Assembly (NCBI RefSeq): GCF_017996735.1
Contig: NZ_JAGOGJ010000011.1
Coordinates: forward strand, 1-64,000
Length of the DNA stretch: 64,000 bases
Reading direction: 5' to 3'
Source: Niveispirillum sp.
Lineage (GTDB): Bacteria > Pseudomonadota > Alphaproteobacteria > Azospirillales > Azospirillaceae
Shown here: piece after piece, positions 8,632 to 17,980 of the stretch
Layout of the letters: every line of letters begins with the position of its first letter
Position numbering within the stretch: the first letter of the stretch is position 1
The notes under the pieces: model-generated
Database searches by the model: none
Told to the model about the DNA's origin: nothing
The model's input: only the letters and a program-made list of their open reading frames with translations
Made by a program: the position numbers and the translations under genes

Positions 8632-10791
8632 TCACGCCGCCTGACGCTGGCTGTCGGCCAGGATGACGGCCAGCCGTTCACGCAGGGCCCGCATTTCAGC
8701 GGTTACCTGCGTGGCGCGATGGCCCAGATCCTGGGACAGGGTCCTGGTCTCGCTGGCGTCGGCCGCGACAGAGCGGATGCGGTCGGACACCTCCATCGTG
8801 CCGTCGGCGGCACCGGAAGCGCTGGCGCTGATGCTTTCCGTGGCGCTGCCCTGCTGGGTGACGGCGGCGCTGATCGATCCGGCGATCTCATCAATGCGGG
8901 CGATGACGTCATGTAACTGGTGGATATCGGCGATCACCCGTTCGGTGGCGCGCTGCACGGCGGTGATCTGCGATGTGATCTCCTCCGTCGCCATGCCCGT
9001 CTGGTTGGACAGGGTCTTCACTTCGGCCGCAACCACGGCGAAGCCCCGCCCGGCCTCTCCCGCCCGCGCCGCCTCGATCGTGGCGTTCAGGGCCAGCAGG
9101 TTGGTCTGGCCGGAGATGTCGCCGATCAACTGTGCCGCGCGGCCGATATTCTGTGCGGCATCGGCCAGTTGGTTGACCATGGCGCGGGTCTGCGCGCCCC
9201 GTTGCACGGCGTCATGCACCATGTCGGCCACGGCCGTCACCTGCCGCCCGATCTCCCGCGAGGATGTAGCCAGTTCTTCCGTCGCCGCCGCCACCGCCTG
9301 GACATTGCTGGTGGCATCATGGGCGGCACCCGCGACCCCGTCCGACTGTTCACCGGTGCGGGTGGCGGCGCCGGTCATGCGCTGCGCCATGGCCGCGATG
9401 CCTGCCGCCTCGGTCAGCACAGCCTCCACCCGGCGGGTCATTTCCTGTTCCAGCGCCTGGGCCAGACTGCCCAGCCGGTCGGCCATCTCCTGCTTATGCT
9501 CGCGCTCGCGCTCCTGCTCTTCCACCTTCAGCCGGTCCATCTCCTCGGCATTGACCCGGAAGACATCAATGGCGCGGGCCATGTCGCCGATCTCGTCCCG
9601 GCGCCCGGTACCGGGGATGAAGCTGAGCCGTTCACCCCGGGCCAACCCCTCCATCGCTCCCTCGATCTGGGCCAGTGGCGCCGTGATGGACCGGACCAGC
9701 AGCAGCGACAGCCCGCAGAACAAGGCCACCAACACCCCGCCGATAGCCATGGTCAGACGTTGCGTCTGGGTACGAATGCTGCTTTCCGCCTCCTTGGCCT
9801 CCGCCAGCCCGGATCTGGTATAGGTGAACAGCCGGTCGAGTAGCGGCGCGGTTTCGGCGAAGGCCGCATTGAACTCCTTCACCGCCTCTCCCTGGGCGGT
9901 CACCGCCGATGACAGCGCCACCATATCCTGGCGGTACTGCCGGGACAGGGTATCCAGGGTTTCTTTGGTCTGCGGGTCAAGTTGGCTTTCCGGAATGAAA
10001 AACGAGAATTCGTTAAAGGCCTTTCGATGCTGGCCGATATAGCTTTCTTCGCCCGTCATCATGAATGACTTCTCGGCGTTCCGCATTTCGGCCATGCCGA
10101 TGAACAATTGCGCGTCCATGGTGGCGGGCCACTTCTTCAGCTCCGCCTCCGTCGCGGCCACGGACCGCGCCATCTGGCCCCGAAGACCGTCCTCATCTGT
10201 GAAGCCCACGGCCCGCGTCGCTTGGTCCACCTTGTCGAACGCAGCGGTCAGGCGCGACAGTTTCTCCGCCAATGCCGTGACCGTCGCCGTTTCTTCCCTT
10301 GCGGCGGGATGATCGGCCAGCGCGGCGGCAGCCTTTTCCGCCTCGGCCAGAGTCGATTTGAAGGCATCGCCGGCGGCAGGATCACGTTCACGCAGGAACC
10401 GCGTCACATGCAGTTGCAGCGCCGTCATGCCCCGGTTCAGGTCCGCCGCCGTCTCTGCCAGGGATGACAAGCCCGTCATCCGGTCGGACGCGCTTTCTCG
10501 CCGCGCGTCACCCAACAGGAACAGGCCTGCCGTCAGCAGCACCGTCAACAGGGCCGCCCCCACCAGAAAACCGATGCGGGTGGAGATGGAGAGGCGCGCC
10601 AGCCAGCCGCCCTCTCCCGCGTCCCCGGTGGATATCAGTCCGGCCGGCATCCGGGCCATCAACTGGTCGGCCAGTGCCGACAGGCGGTTCAGCCAGACAT
10701 GTCGAGTGCCCTCTGCGGGCACGGGGGCCGGCAAATCCTGCGAACGGGAGGTTTCCTCACTGGGCAAGGTCAGTTCGGTCATGCCGCGCAT
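8632..10791 (-). CDS. Methyl-accepting chemotaxis protein with HBM-type sensor
   Basis: The 719-residue chemoreceptor has a cytoplasmic N-terminal stretch, TM1 at about 73-93, and a long all-helical periplasmic region (about 95-340) fitting a helical bimodular (HBM) sensor. TM2 lies at about 345-365, followed by HAMP (about 366-420) and the methyl-accepting signalling domain (about 480-700). The highly conserved tip [18 protein letters not shown] is intact, so it should couple to CheA/CheW. Known HBM receptors sense TCA-cycle acids, but the ligand here cannot be read from sequence. No chemotaxis genes adjoin it, and no C-terminal CheR-binding pentapeptide is seen. An ATG three codons downstream (10782) is an equal start candidate. 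Confidence 0.9.
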   Translation of the reverse strand: MRGMTELTLPSEETSRSQDLPAPVPAEGTRHVWLNRLSALADQLMARMPAGLISTGDAGEGGWLARLSISTRIGFLVGAALLTVLLTAGLFLLGDARRESASDRMTGLSSLAETAADLNRGMTALQLHVTRFLRERDPAAGDAFKSTLAEAEKAAAALADHPAAREETATVTALAEKLSRLTAAFDKVDQATRAVGFTDEDGLRGQMARSVAATEAELKKWPATMDAQLFIGMAEMRNAEKSFMMTGEESYIGQHRKAFNEFSFFIPESQLDPQTKETLDTLSRQYRQDMVALSSAVTAQGEAVKEFNAAFAETAPLLDRLFTYTRSGLAEAKEAESSIRTQTQRLTMAIGGVLVALFCGLSLLLVRSITAPLAQIEGAMEGLARGERLSFIPGTGRRDEIGDMARAIDVFRVNAEEMDRLKVEEQEREREHKQEMADRLGSLAQALEQEMTRRVEAVLTEAAGIAAMAQRMTGAATRTGEQSDGVAGAAHDATSNVQAVAAATEELATSSREIGRQVTAVADMVHDAVQRGAQTRAMVNQLADAAQNIGRAAQLIGDISGQTNLLALNATIEAARAGEAGRGFAVVAAEVKTLSNQTGMATEEITSQITAVQRATERVIADIHQLHDVIARIDEIAGSISAAVTQQGSATESISASASGAADGTMEVSDRIRSVAADASETRTLSQDLGHRATQVTAEMRALRERLAVILADSQRQAA

Positions 10792-10924
10792 CCCATAGAT
10801 GGGGTTTTGCTAAAATCCCAGCAAATCCCGTTTCCACTCCCCCACGCGGGGCAACGGAATGTGCCGCCGCGCGGGGGCCTTCGGTCCCATCACATAGGGA
10901 CGGTCTCGTAAAGGATTGGCGGCA

Positions 10925-10950
10925 GTTCCGTGAATTTTCAGTGACGGAAC
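10925..10950. repeat. Inverted repeat between the chemoreceptor and ABC genes
   Basis: GTTCCGT (10925-10931) and ACGGAAC (10944-10950) form a perfect 7-base inverted repeat with a 12-base spacer. It lies in the roughly 270-base divergent spacer. It could be an operator for either promoter or a leader hairpin; nothing further can be said. Confidence 0.3.
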
Positions 10951-11061
10951 CCAGCGACGCAGCGTTGCAGCGAGGGAGCCTGCGGTTTACCATGATCGGC
11001 ATCCCCCTCATGCGGCGTTGGTATGCTGATGACGCCGCTTTATCCTGGTGCCGACATCTTG

Positions 11062-11958
11062 ATGACCACCCCAACTGCTGCGCCGTCCCTGACACTGACT
11101 GGATTGGGGCGGCGGTTCGGCACGGTCCGGGCTGTTCATGATGTGAACTGGACCTTGGGGCCAGGGATTCACGGGCTGCTGGGGCCCAACGGTGCGGGCA
11201 AGTCCACCTTGCTGTCGATGCTGGCCGGCACCCTTATGCCCAGCGAGGGGCGGGTGGAAAGCGGCGGTCAGGACATTGCCCGGGCCATGCGGTCCCATCA
11301 TGCGCGCCTTGGCTATGCCCCGCAATCGGTAGACCTGCCGCCCCATGCCACACCACGCCAGTTGCTGGCCTACATGGCCGCCCTGAAGGGCCTGCCGGCG
11401 CGGGAGGCAGCCCGACAGGCGGCGGGCTTGGCGGACGCCCTGCATATCGCCGCAAAACTGGATACGCCGGTAGGCGATCTGTCCGGGGGGATGCGCCGCC
11501 GGCTGGTCGTGGCGCAGTCGCTGCTTGGACAGCCGGAAATCCTGCTGCTGGACGAACCGACGGCGGAACTGGACGGGTTCGAGAAGCTGGCCTTGCAATC
11601 CATCCTGACGGAGATGGCACCACGCTGCGTGATTGTCTTCTCCAGCCATATCGTTTCCGATCTGGAGGCCATTGCGGAGGATCTGCTGATCCTCTCACGG
11701 GGGCAGGCGATTACCGTCGGACAGCCAGAGATGCTGGCCGCCGCCCTGGAGGGACGGGTTGTCAGCCTGACGGTACCCGCAACGGCGATCGATCATGCCC
11801 TGCAATTCGGCACTGTCACGGGGCGCAAGCGTATGGCGGACGGCGTCCGCCTGCGGCTTGTGCTGAATGCCGGAAAGGCGGCGCCGCACGGCGCCATGCC
11901 AGAGGCCCCCAGCCTGGAAGATGCCTATCTGGCCGCCGTGGCGGAGCACCGGGCATGA
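11062..11958 (+). CDS. ABC transporter ATP-binding protein
   Basis: The product is 298 residues from the chosen ATG (MTTPTAAPSLTLTGLG). It has Walker A GPNGAGKST, Q-loop region GYAPQSVD, signature LSGGMRRRL and Walker B ILLLDEPT. The C-terminal tail of about 90 residues is typical of ABC-2 exporter ATPases. Earlier in-frame ATGs at 11023 and 11029 would add 13 or 11 residues without homology. Its stop overlaps the permease ATG by four bases (ATGA), so the two form one transporter. The substrate is unknown. Confidence 0.88.
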   Translation: MTTPTAAPSLTLTGLGRRFGTVRAVHDVNWTLGPGIHGLLGPNGAGKSTLLSMLAGTLMPSEGRVESGGQDIARAMRSHHARLGYAPQSVDLPPHATPRQLLAYMAALKGLPAREAARQAAGLADALHIAAKLDTPVGDLSGGMRRRLVVAQSLLGQPEILLLDEPTAELDGFEKLALQSILTEMAPRCVIVFSSHIVSDLEAIAEDLLILSRGQAITVGQPEMLAAALEGRVVSLTVPATAIDHALQFGTVTGRKRMADGVRLRLVLNAGKAAPHGAMPEAPSLEDAYLAAVAEHRA

Positions 11959-13367
11959 ATATCGGCGTGATCCTGGCGGTCGCCCGGTTCCAGTTGGCTG
12001 GCTTCACGCGGCGCCGCAGTCTGTGGGTCTGGCTGGCGCTGGCCTGTATGCTGGCCAGTCTTGCCCTGCCGCCGGCCGATGCCGGCTATGTCACGGTGTC
12101 CGTGGGCACGTTACGCCCGATCTACACGGCGGAAACCGTCGGGCTTGTCGTCGGTGCACTGGGTGTGACCCTTTTGCTGCCGGCCCATTTCATCGCCTTG
12201 CGGATCGCATTCCCTCCCGGGCGGCATCCGCTGCTGCTGACGGGGGCCACGCCGGTCAGCGATACCGCTTTCGCCCTGGGCCGCTGGCTGGCCGACACAA
12301 TCTTTCTGGTGGCATTTTTGCTGTGTTTTGGCCTCGGCGGTTTGTTCATCCAGGCTGTCCGCGGCGAGGCCCCGGTGGAACAGCCCTTGGCGTTGCTGGG
12401 TCCGCTACTGCTGGTCGGTGTGCCCAGCGCTTCGTTGCTGGCGGGGTTCCGGGGGCTGGTGGAGGCACGGCGCTGGACACGCGGCCCGGTGGCGGCGGGC
12501 ATCCTGATGATGGTTGCCTGGCTGGTCGTGCTGCCCCTGACCACCACCGTGTCGCGGGGCATGCTGGGGCCCGTCGCCGACCCGCTTGGCGCCGGCCAGC
12601 CCATGCATGATATGGGCGGGATGATTCCGGGAAACCATGGCACCACCTTTGGCATCCACATCACAAGGTCCATCGACGGCAGCTTCACCTGGGACGGATT
12701 TGACTGGTTCGACCCCTCCTACCTGGCGTCCCGGGGCATCTGGTTCCTGGCGGGAGCAGGCCTGGCCGTGGCTGCCGGCCTGCTGGGCGACCGATTCCAG
12801 CGCGCGGTTCACGCCAGCAGAGCCGGTGAGGCAGGCAAGGGCGCTGGCGCCGCACCCATGGCGGAGACCGCCCCAACCCCCGTGCGCCCGAATAAGGGAA
12901 CCGGCCTCATCGTCCTTCTGCTGGCGGAGCTCCGCCTGTCGCGGCCGGGATCGAAGCTGCTGGCCGTCTGGCTGGTGGGTGCTGTCGCGCTGGCCCTGCT
13001 GACCGACGGGCCGGATGCAATGCGGCGCGCGGTGGCGCTGCTGCTGCTGCCCGCCCTGTTTCCGCTCGGAGACCTCGGTGTCAGAGCTTCGGGCAGGTCT
13101 CTGCTGCCCCTGGCCATGGCCGTGCCGGCCTCCACCGCCGTGAGGCGGCTGGCCGGGTATCTGGCGGGGCTGGTACTGGTCGTGACGCCGCTTCTGCTGC
13201 TTCTGACGGGGACGCTGTTGCGCGGCGGAAACTGGCCTGGGCCATGGCTGGGTCTGGTCGCCGTACTGTTGCCGGCGGTCGCCCTGCTGCTGGGTCGGCT
13301 GACGGGGTCGGGGCAGGCCTTCTCCATGCTGGGACTGATTGCCTGTTATCTGCTGTTCTCGGCCTGA
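11955..13367 (+). CDS. ABC transporter permease (ABC-2-like)
   Basis: The 470-residue integral membrane protein has roughly ten hydrophobic segments in two clusters (about 20-200 and 325-470). They are separated by a soluble stretch at about 210-260 and a charged, Ala/Pro-rich linker at about 285-315. The soluble stretch contains [13 protein letters not shown], rich in Met and His, which could bind a soft metal. It is translationally coupled to the ATP-binding subunit, and together they would form an exporter or membrane-remodelling ABC system. Similarity to copper-linked ABC systems such as NosFY is only suggestive. The coding sequence ends 66 bases before aat. Confidence 0.8.
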   Translation: MNIGVILAVARFQLAGFTRRRSLWVWLALACMLASLALPPADAGYVTVSVGTLRPIYTAETVGLVVGALGVTLLLPAHFIALRIAFPPGRHPLLLTGATPVSDTAFALGRWLADTIFLVAFLLCFGLGGLFIQAVRGEAPVEQPLALLGPLLLVGVPSASLLAGFRGLVEARRWTRGPVAAGILMMVAWLVVLPLTTTVSRGMLGPVADPLGAGQPMHDMGGMIPGNHGTTFGIHITRSIDGSFTWDGFDWFDPSYLASRGIWFLAGAGLAVAAGLLGDRFQRAVHASRAGEAGKGAGAAPMAETAPTPVRPNKGTGLIVLLLAELRLSRPGSKLLAVWLVGAVALALLTDGPDAMRRAVALLLLPALFPLGDLGVRASGRSLLPLAMAVPASTAVRRLAGYLAGLVLVVTPLLLLLTGTLLRGGNWPGPWLGLVAVLLPAVALLLGRLTGSGQAFSMLGLIACYLLFSA

Positions 13368-13371
13368 AGGT

Positions 13372-13400
13372 TTGTAAGCGGACGCACAGCTTGCTATGGT
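13372..13400 (+). promoter_or_regulatory. Sigma-70-like promoter for aat
   Basis: TTGTAA (13372-13377), a 17-base spacer and TATGGT (13395-13400) lie just after the permease stop and 33 bases before the aat start. The spacing is ideal and both hexamers are close to consensus. Confidence 0.5.
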
Positions 13401-13432
13401 TGTATCCGGCCCTTGCCACCACGCGCCGGGGA

Positions 13433-14089
13433 ATGATGGGTATACTGACGCCCGAGCTTTTGATCCGCGCCTATGCCGGTGGGGTTTTCCCCATGGCGGA
13501 AAGTGCGGACGCCAATGATCTTCTGTGGTTCGACCCGCCCTTCCGGGGGGTGCTGCCGCTGGACGGCTTTCATGTGCCGCGCCGGCTGCGCAAGACCCTG
13601 CGCCATTTTCCGTTCGATGTGCGGGTCGACAGCGATTTCCGCGCCACCATGATGCATTGCGCCGAACCGGCCCCCGACCGGCCGCAAACCTGGATTAATG
13701 CCGAGATCATGGAGGCCTATTGCCAGTTGCACGCCATGGGCAAGGCCCATTCGGTGGAATGCTGGCAGGATGGGCAGATGGTGGGCGGGCTTTACGGCGT
13801 ATCGCTGGGGGCTGCCTTCTTCGGAGAAAGCATGTTTTCCCGCGCGACCGACGCCAGCAAGATTGCCCTGGTGCATCTGGTGGCGCGGCTGAAGGCCGGT
13901 GGTTATCTGCTGCTGGATACGCAATTCCTGACAGAACATCTGTCACAGTTCGGGGCGTCGGAAATCCCCCGCCACCGTTATCGTGCGCTTTTGTCCAAGG
14001 CGATCCACGCCCAGGCTGATTTTTACGGCCTGGAGGATGAGCGGACCTTGCTGTCCGACTTCCTGCAATCCTTGACCCAGACATCATAG
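13433..14089 (+). CDS. aat: Leucyl/phenylalanyl-tRNA--protein transferase
   Basis: The 218-residue enzyme transfers Leu or Phe from tRNA to N-terminal Arg or Lys of proteins, making N-degrons for ClpS/ClpAP. The family pattern is clear: [19 protein letters not shown] at the N-terminus, [34 protein letters not shown], and [16 protein letters not shown] with [16 protein letters not shown]. Two adjacent ATGs (13433, 13436) are possible starts; a purine-rich GGGG abuts the first, so the second has the better spacing. The upstream in-frame extension back to 13244 lies inside the permease gene and is rejected. The 3' end overlaps the convergent DUF2155 gene by 67 bases. Confidence 0.93.
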   Translation: MMGILTPELLIRAYAGGVFPMAESADANDLLWFDPPFRGVLPLDGFHVPRRLRKTLRHFPFDVRVDSDFRATMMHCAEPAPDRPQTWINAEIMEAYCQLHAMGKAHSVECWQDGQMVGGLYGVSLGAAFFGESMFSRATDASKIALVHLVARLKAGGYLLLDTQFLTEHLSQFGASEIPRHRYRALLSKAIHAQADFYGLEDERTLLSDFLQSLTQTS

Positions 14090-14529
14090 ACCGGGTGTTC
14101 CATGGCTGACAGGGCCGGGCTGGAGGCAAACATCCAGCCCTGGAACACAGGCGCCATGGTGCCGTCGGCGCGCTTTTCCTGCGCGTCCAGGAAGGCGGCG
14201 GATTCCGGCGGATCAATGGGGGATGCCTTCTGACAGGCCTTCACCAGGATGGTCAACTGACCAAAGCTCACCGGCTCGCCCACCTTCGCCTCGAACGTGC
14301 TGGTCCGGGCGGTGACCTTGTCCAACCCCTGCAACAGGGCCACGGGCATGGGGTCGAACTTACGGGCGGGCGGCGGCGGCGGGGCCGGTCGCTGCACCGC
14401 ACCCACCGGGGCCTGCACCTCCGGTCCGGCCGGGGGCACAGCGGCCGGATCGGCCGGCAGGACCTCCTGCGCGGTGGCCGGCAGGGCCAAAGCGAAGGCA
14501 AGACCGATCAGGGCAAGGCGGGTGGTCAT
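14023..14529 (-). CDS. DUF2155 domain-containing exported protein
   Basis: The 168-residue protein has a signal peptide ([20 protein letters not shown]). A Pro-rich stretch follows, then the DUF2155 core with [31 protein letters not shown] and [11 protein letters not shown]. Family function is unknown; the protein is probably periplasmic. It follows mlaD by 74 bases, and this neighbourhood (ndufA12, mlaD, DUF2155, aat) is one I recognise from alphaproteobacteria. The last 22 codons run antisense over the end of aat, giving a basic serine-rich tail after the conserved DVWVKDC. The start at 14529 is chosen because the signal peptide begins there. Confidence 0.85.
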   Translation of the reverse strand: MTTRLALIGLAFALALPATAQEVLPADPAAVPPAGPEVQAPVGAVQRPAPPPPPARKFDPMPVALLQGLDKVTARTSTFEAKVGEPVSFGQLTILVKACQKASPIDPPESAAFLDAQEKRADGTMAPVFQGWMFASSPALSAMEHPVYDVWVKDCRKSDSKVRSSSRP

Positions 14530-14603
14530 CGGCGCACCGCGGGCAACAGGAAAATCTCTGACAGGGAAAGCAAAGCTTTGCGGCGGCTTCGTGGCCCCCA
14601 TCA

Positions 14604-15080
14604 TCACGGCGTGGCCGGGGCTTCCGTCTTCTTGTCACCGCTGGCGGAATTGAAGATGAAGCGGCCCAGCAACTCCTCCAGGTTAACGGCGGACTGGGTA
14701 TATTCGATCGTGTCGCCGGGCTTCAGCTTGTCTTCTTCCCCACCGGGGTCCAACTGGAGATAGCGGCCACCCAGCAGGCTTTCGCTGGCGATGCTGGCCG
14801 TCGTGTCGCGGGGCAATTGGACATTGCTGTCTATATCCATGAGGACCACGGCCTGGAAGGTCTGCTTGTCCAGATGCTGGCTGGTGACGGTCCCCACCTT
14901 CACGCCGGAAATGCGCACATCGGCACCGGAGGAAAGGCCGCCCGTGCTGCTGAACCGCGCTTCCAGCGGATATCCCGACACGGCCTTCACGCTGCTGGTC
15001 GTATAAGCGAAGAACAGGAAAAAGCCGGCAACCAGAAGGACGACGGCACCCAGGACGGTCTCGATCACGTTCTTGCGCAT
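14604..15080 (-). CDS. mlaD: MlaD-type MCE domain protein (outer-membrane lipid asymmetry)
   Basis: The 158-residue protein has one N-terminal membrane helix (about 8-28) followed by a single MCE domain (about 35-120) with FSSTGGLSSGADVRISGVKVG and the later LLGGRYLQLDPGG. In the Mla system MlaD forms a hexameric ring in the periplasm that carries phospholipids between membranes. The usual partners MlaE, MlaF, MlaB and MlaC are not encoded here, so they must lie elsewhere, as is common in alphaproteobacteria. The upstream gene is ndufA12; a strong hairpin lies in the spacer. Confidence 0.88.
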   Translation of the reverse strand: MRKNVIETVLGAVVLLVAGFFLFFAYTTSSVKAVSGYPLEARFSSTGGLSSGADVRISGVKVGTVTSQHLDKQTFQAVVLMDIDSNVQLPRDTTASIASESLLGGRYLQLDPGGEEDKLKPGDTIEYTQSAVNLEELLGRFIFNSASGDKKTEAPATP

Positions 15081-15137
15081 GGCACAGATCTACTCCTGCC
15101 GGATCAGGGGAAAGGTCCCCAGGATCCCTTAAATGAT

Positions 15138-15166
15138 CATGGCGGCGCTTTTGCGGCGCCGCCATG
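15138..15166 (-). terminator. Perfect 11-bp hairpin between ndufA12 and mlaD
   Basis: CATGGCGGCGC (15138-15148) and GCGCCGCCATG (15156-15166) are exact complements with a 7-base loop. In the transcribed minus direction the stem is followed by ATCATTTAAG, only partly T-rich. It may terminate or attenuate transcription between ndufA12 and mlaD. Confidence 0.45.
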
Positions 15167-15189
15167 CGACATCCCAAAGATAGGGATGA

Positions 15190-15579
15190 TCAGTTCGGCG
15201 TCCAGGCCTCATAATCGCCCGTTGCCTTGTCACGCTTGCCACCGGCGAACAGATGGCCCGGCGGACGGTAGGCCTGGCTGGTGCCGGTCGCGTTCGGCAG
15301 ATAGGGCTTCTGCCAGGGCTTGTGGAAGGCGCTGTCGGCCGGCAGGGGGGCCGCCATGTTGTAATGCATCCAGCCATGCCATTCCGGCGGCACCTTGGTC
15401 GCCTCCGGCTCGCCCTTGTACAGGACCCAGCGGCGGGCCTTCATGCCCGGACGGGCCTTCTTTTCCTCGAAATAGCGGTTCCCGGCCGCGTCGGTGCCGA
15501 CCTGACGGCCGGCGCGCCAGACAAGCAGCCTGATCTGGATGTTGGCCATCCAGGTGGCCAGGGAAATACGGTCGCTCAT
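15190..15579 (-). CDS. NADH:ubiquinone oxidoreductase subunit NDUFA12 family protein
   Basis: This 129-residue accessory subunit of respiratory complex I is shared by mitochondria and alphaproteobacteria. Recognisable pieces are GTDAAGNRYFEEK, RRWVLYKGEPEATKVPPEW and HGWMHYN, followed by the proline-rich KPYLPN region. It lies on the matrix/cytoplasmic arm and helps stabilise the complex in characterised homologues. As in other alphaproteobacteria it is encoded away from the nuo operon, next to mlaD. The start gives the standard N-terminus and length. Confidence 0.92.
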   Translation of the reverse strand: MSDRISLATWMANIQIRLLVWRAGRQVGTDAAGNRYFEEKKARPGMKARRWVLYKGEPEATKVPPEWHGWMHYNMAAPLPADSAFHKPWQKPYLPNATGTSQAYRPPGHLFAGGKRDKATGDYEAWTPN

Positions 15580-15632
15580 GGCTTTTCCGTGATGCGGAAC
15601 GAAGATCGGCGGGGACTATGCACCGGCAGCGC

Positions 15633-15658
15633 AACAAAATCCACCCCCACGGTGGGGG
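15633..15658 (-). terminator. Rho-independent terminator candidate after the 399-residue exported protein gene
   Basis: Read on the minus strand, CCCCCA and TGGGGG pair around a 3-base loop (15644-15658), followed by TGGATTTTGTT. It lies 29 bases beyond the stop of the unknown exported protein gene and upstream of ndufA12. Confidence 0.45.
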
Positions 15659-15686
15659 ACGGGCCTGCGCCTTCCGCAGGGCAAGT

Positions 15687-16886
15687 TCAGGACCTCGGCG
15701 TGGCGCGCTGCTGTTTCAGGAAGCTGCCGTTCAGCGCCGTCAGCATCTTGTCAACCGACATCCAGGCCGCCGGCTCCCGGCTGACCGGTGCCGCACCGGC
15801 CGGCGGGCCACCCAGCCCGACCAGAAGGGTCACGTCGTTGCGCATCACATAGGAGCCGGCATACGCGCCATAGCCGGTGAATTGGCGGGCGACCAACTGA
15901 GCCGATCGGTCCTCCAGCAGCACGAATCGGGTCTGTCCCGCCGCCGCCGCAAGTTCTGCGGCGCGGAACAAGGCCAGTTCACGCGCCCAGGCCACAGGTG
16001 CCTTGTCGACCTGATAGGTGATCAATTCGCCGGCAGCACTGCTTTCAGACACATAGCCATCGCTGCTGAAGGTACCCTTGGCGCTGTAAAGGTCCACACG
16101 ATTGGCATAGGAAGCGACGACGAGCTGGTCGTGCAACAGGGGGATCAGCGTATCGCGCAACATCTCCCGGCTGGGCAGGAACGGAGCACTTTGGGCAGCG
16201 CGCAGTCCCATTGCCACCAGCACGCGTTCCTGCTCATGCGAAGCGGCGTGCCACCATAAGCGACGGCGCGTCTCCATATCGATTCCCTGCGACAGCGATG
16301 CCTCCGCCGTCAGCGCCGCCAGTTCATAACTACCCGGACGCCGGTCGATGACGCTGCTTAAAAGGGCAGCCGCTTTTGGGTCCCGCCGCTCTGCAGCGCC
16401 GACGGCAAGGACCAGATCGAACAGGGGCTCGATCATCCAGCGCACGGCGGGCGTGACACCGCTGCTGTCCTTGTCCGCCAGCCACGCGGCCTTCGCGGCG
16501 GGCAAGGCGGAAAGATCCGCCCCGCCCTGCAGCCCCGCATCCAGCAAATGCACGGCCATTGCCAGATGTTGCATGGTGCGCCGGTCGGGCCATTCGCGGG
16601 ACCTGGGGTCGGACATGGCCGCACGGCAAGCCTCGATGCCGACAACTCCGAACGCCAACCCCTCAGGTCGCGGAAGAACCGGCGGGCGATCTGGCGCCAG
16701 CAGCAGCAGCGGGAGCAGCGCCACCTTGACGCCCGTGACCGCCGCAGCGGATGAGGGTCGTCCCTGCCCGTCACAGGCGCGCCAGGTTCCCTCGTCATCC
16801 GGGGCCAGCGCAGCATGTGATGGCGCGATCACTGACGCCGCCAGCAGCAGGCACAGCATTGCACCCCGCACCAGAACCGACCGCAT
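15687..16886 (-). CDS. Exported protein of unknown function
   Basis: The 399-residue product has a clear signal peptide (about 1-25, ending APSHA). The mature protein is alpha-helical and Ala/Leu-rich, with TPR-like stretches such as YELAALTAEASLSQG and RELALFRAAELAAAAGQ. I do not recognise a named domain. The start at 16886 (MRSVLVRGAML) is supported by GGGAG eight bases upstream; an upstream in-frame extension has no signal peptide and runs across the promoter region of the facing gene. It is transcribed divergently from a lipoprotein of unknown function, and the two may be related in role (inference). Confidence 0.65.
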   Translation of the reverse strand: MRSVLVRGAMLCLLLAASVIAPSHAALAPDDEGTWRACDGQGRPSSAAAVTGVKVALLPLLLLAPDRPPVLPRPEGLAFGVVGIEACRAAMSDPRSREWPDRRTMQHLAMAVHLLDAGLQGGADLSALPAAKAAWLADKDSSGVTPAVRWMIEPLFDLVLAVGAAERRDPKAAALLSSVIDRRPGSYELAALTAEASLSQGIDMETRRRLWWHAASHEQERVLVAMGLRAAQSAPFLPSREMLRDTLIPLLHDQLVVASYANRVDLYSAKGTFSSDGYVSESSAAGELITYQVDKAPVAWARELALFRAAELAAAAGQTRFVLLEDRSAQLVARQFTGYGAYAGSYVMRNDVTLLVGLGGPPAGAAPVSREPAAWMSVDKMLTALNGSFLKQQRATPRS

Positions 16887-16992
16887 CCATATCTCCCGCG
16901 TCGGGTTACAACCTGACAGATGATTGACATAATAGACTAGATATACAACCCTCAACCTGCAACTTGTTGAACGGGATGGATTTGGGCGCAGC
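16887..16992. promoter_or_regulatory. AT-rich divergent promoter region
   Basis: The spacer is locally AT-rich in otherwise GC-rich DNA. TTGACA occurs on the plus strand at 16924-16929, but no good -10 hexamer lies at the right distance. On the minus strand a TATTAT hexamer stands out as a -10 candidate. It must drive the divergent exported-protein and lipoprotein genes; exact hexamers are uncertain. Confidence 0.35.
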
Positions 16993-17892
16993 ATGTCTAC
17001 AAAGACCACGCGGGTTCTGACAGGTTTGCTCAGTGGTATCGCCCTGTTCGCCATGGCCGGCTGCGCCACGCAGCCACCGCCGCCCCTGATCGTCAGCGGT
17101 GATACGATCACCCGCACCCGCGTGCCGGAGGATATTTCCAAACCCATCCTGGCCAAGGCCGGGGCCGTGTTCTACAGCGACACAATCAGCGCCGTGTCGG
17201 AAGGGGCCGTCCTGAAAGGCACAGGCAGCCGCGAGTCGAGCTTGGGGATATGGCACAAGGTGCCGGAACGCACCCGCCTGATGATGGTCAGCTTCGATGG
17301 TGTTCCCTTTTTCTGCACCATGGAGCCCACGGCCGGAAGCTTCCCCATCGAAGAACCGCAGCATTATAGCTGTTATCGGGATGAGGAGAATGACGGCTGG
17401 TTCGATGTCGTGCATCCGGTCATGGGCAATCCGGCAACAGGACGATCATCACGCCCGCTTGAACGGCAGAAGCTGCCCGTCCCCGTGCCCTATCAGCGGG
17501 AACAGATCGACACGCTCGCCGGCACCATGACGTGGCAGTTGGTCTATGCTGGCCTGCGCGATGGATATGCTCAGGTGGATCATGTCATCCGCGACGGTGC
17601 CGGACCCGACGGGGAAGAGCGTTACCGCCGGTCCTATTACATCGCGTTGTCCGATATGGGGCAGCCTTTCGGCTTCCTGACGATCCCCTATGCCCCGCAA
17701 TCCGGCTCCTGGGTCCGCGCCGTCCGCAACGCCACCGTGTCACTGGCCCTGGTCGCCGTGAAGGCTGATGCAAGGGAGATGACTGTCGTCATCGACACGC
17801 CCTGGCCACAAGCCAAGCTCCTGAAGAAGCTGGAGACGCGGGGCCGGTTCCAGACCCTGCCAACGCGGGCGGAATATCCGCCCGGCCCTTAG
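16993..17892 (+). CDS. Lipoprotein of unknown function
   Basis: The 299-residue protein has a lipoprotein signal peptide with lipobox AMAGC (Cys-24). The mature part shows no domain I recognise. Visible features are GWFDVVHPVMGNPATGR, a central DGYAQVDHVIRDGAG segment and a probable beta-rich C-terminal half. It is likely anchored to a membrane facing the periplasm. It is divergent from the 399-residue exported protein gene and convergent with the flippase-like gene. The ATG at 16993 starts directly at the signal peptide. Confidence 0.7.
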   Translation: MSTKTTRVLTGLLSGIALFAMAGCATQPPPPLIVSGDTITRTRVPEDISKPILAKAGAVFYSDTISAVSEGAVLKGTGSRESSLGIWHKVPERTRLMMVSFDGVPFFCTMEPTAGSFPIEEPQHYSCYRDEENDGWFDVVHPVMGNPATGRSSRPLERQKLPVPVPYQREQIDTLAGTMTWQLVYAGLRDGYAQVDHVIRDGAGPDGEERYRRSYYIALSDMGQPFGFLTIPYAPQSGSWVRAVRNATVSLALVAVKADAREMTVVIDTPWPQAKLLKKLETRGRFQTLPTRAEYPPGP

Positions 17893-17917
17893 CGCCTGAC
17901 GGGTGGGGCCAGACGCT

Positions 17918-17933
17918 CCGGACATTGGTCCGG
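17918..17933. repeat. Small hairpin between convergent genes
   Basis: CCGGAC (17918-17923) and GTCCGG (17928-17933) pair around ATTG. It lies between the convergent lipoprotein and flippase-like genes. It lacks a T-run, so it is at best a weak terminator. Confidence 0.3.
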
Positions 17934-17980
17934 TCATGCGAGAGGCATGATTTGCTGCCCCCTTGTAAGCCAGGGAACGC

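Noticed and set aside
8621..8644. A seven-codon open frame starting in the arsR palindrome on the plus strand
   Set aside because: The ATG exists only because of the palindrome's symmetry. There is no ribosome-binding site and the frame is too short to judge.
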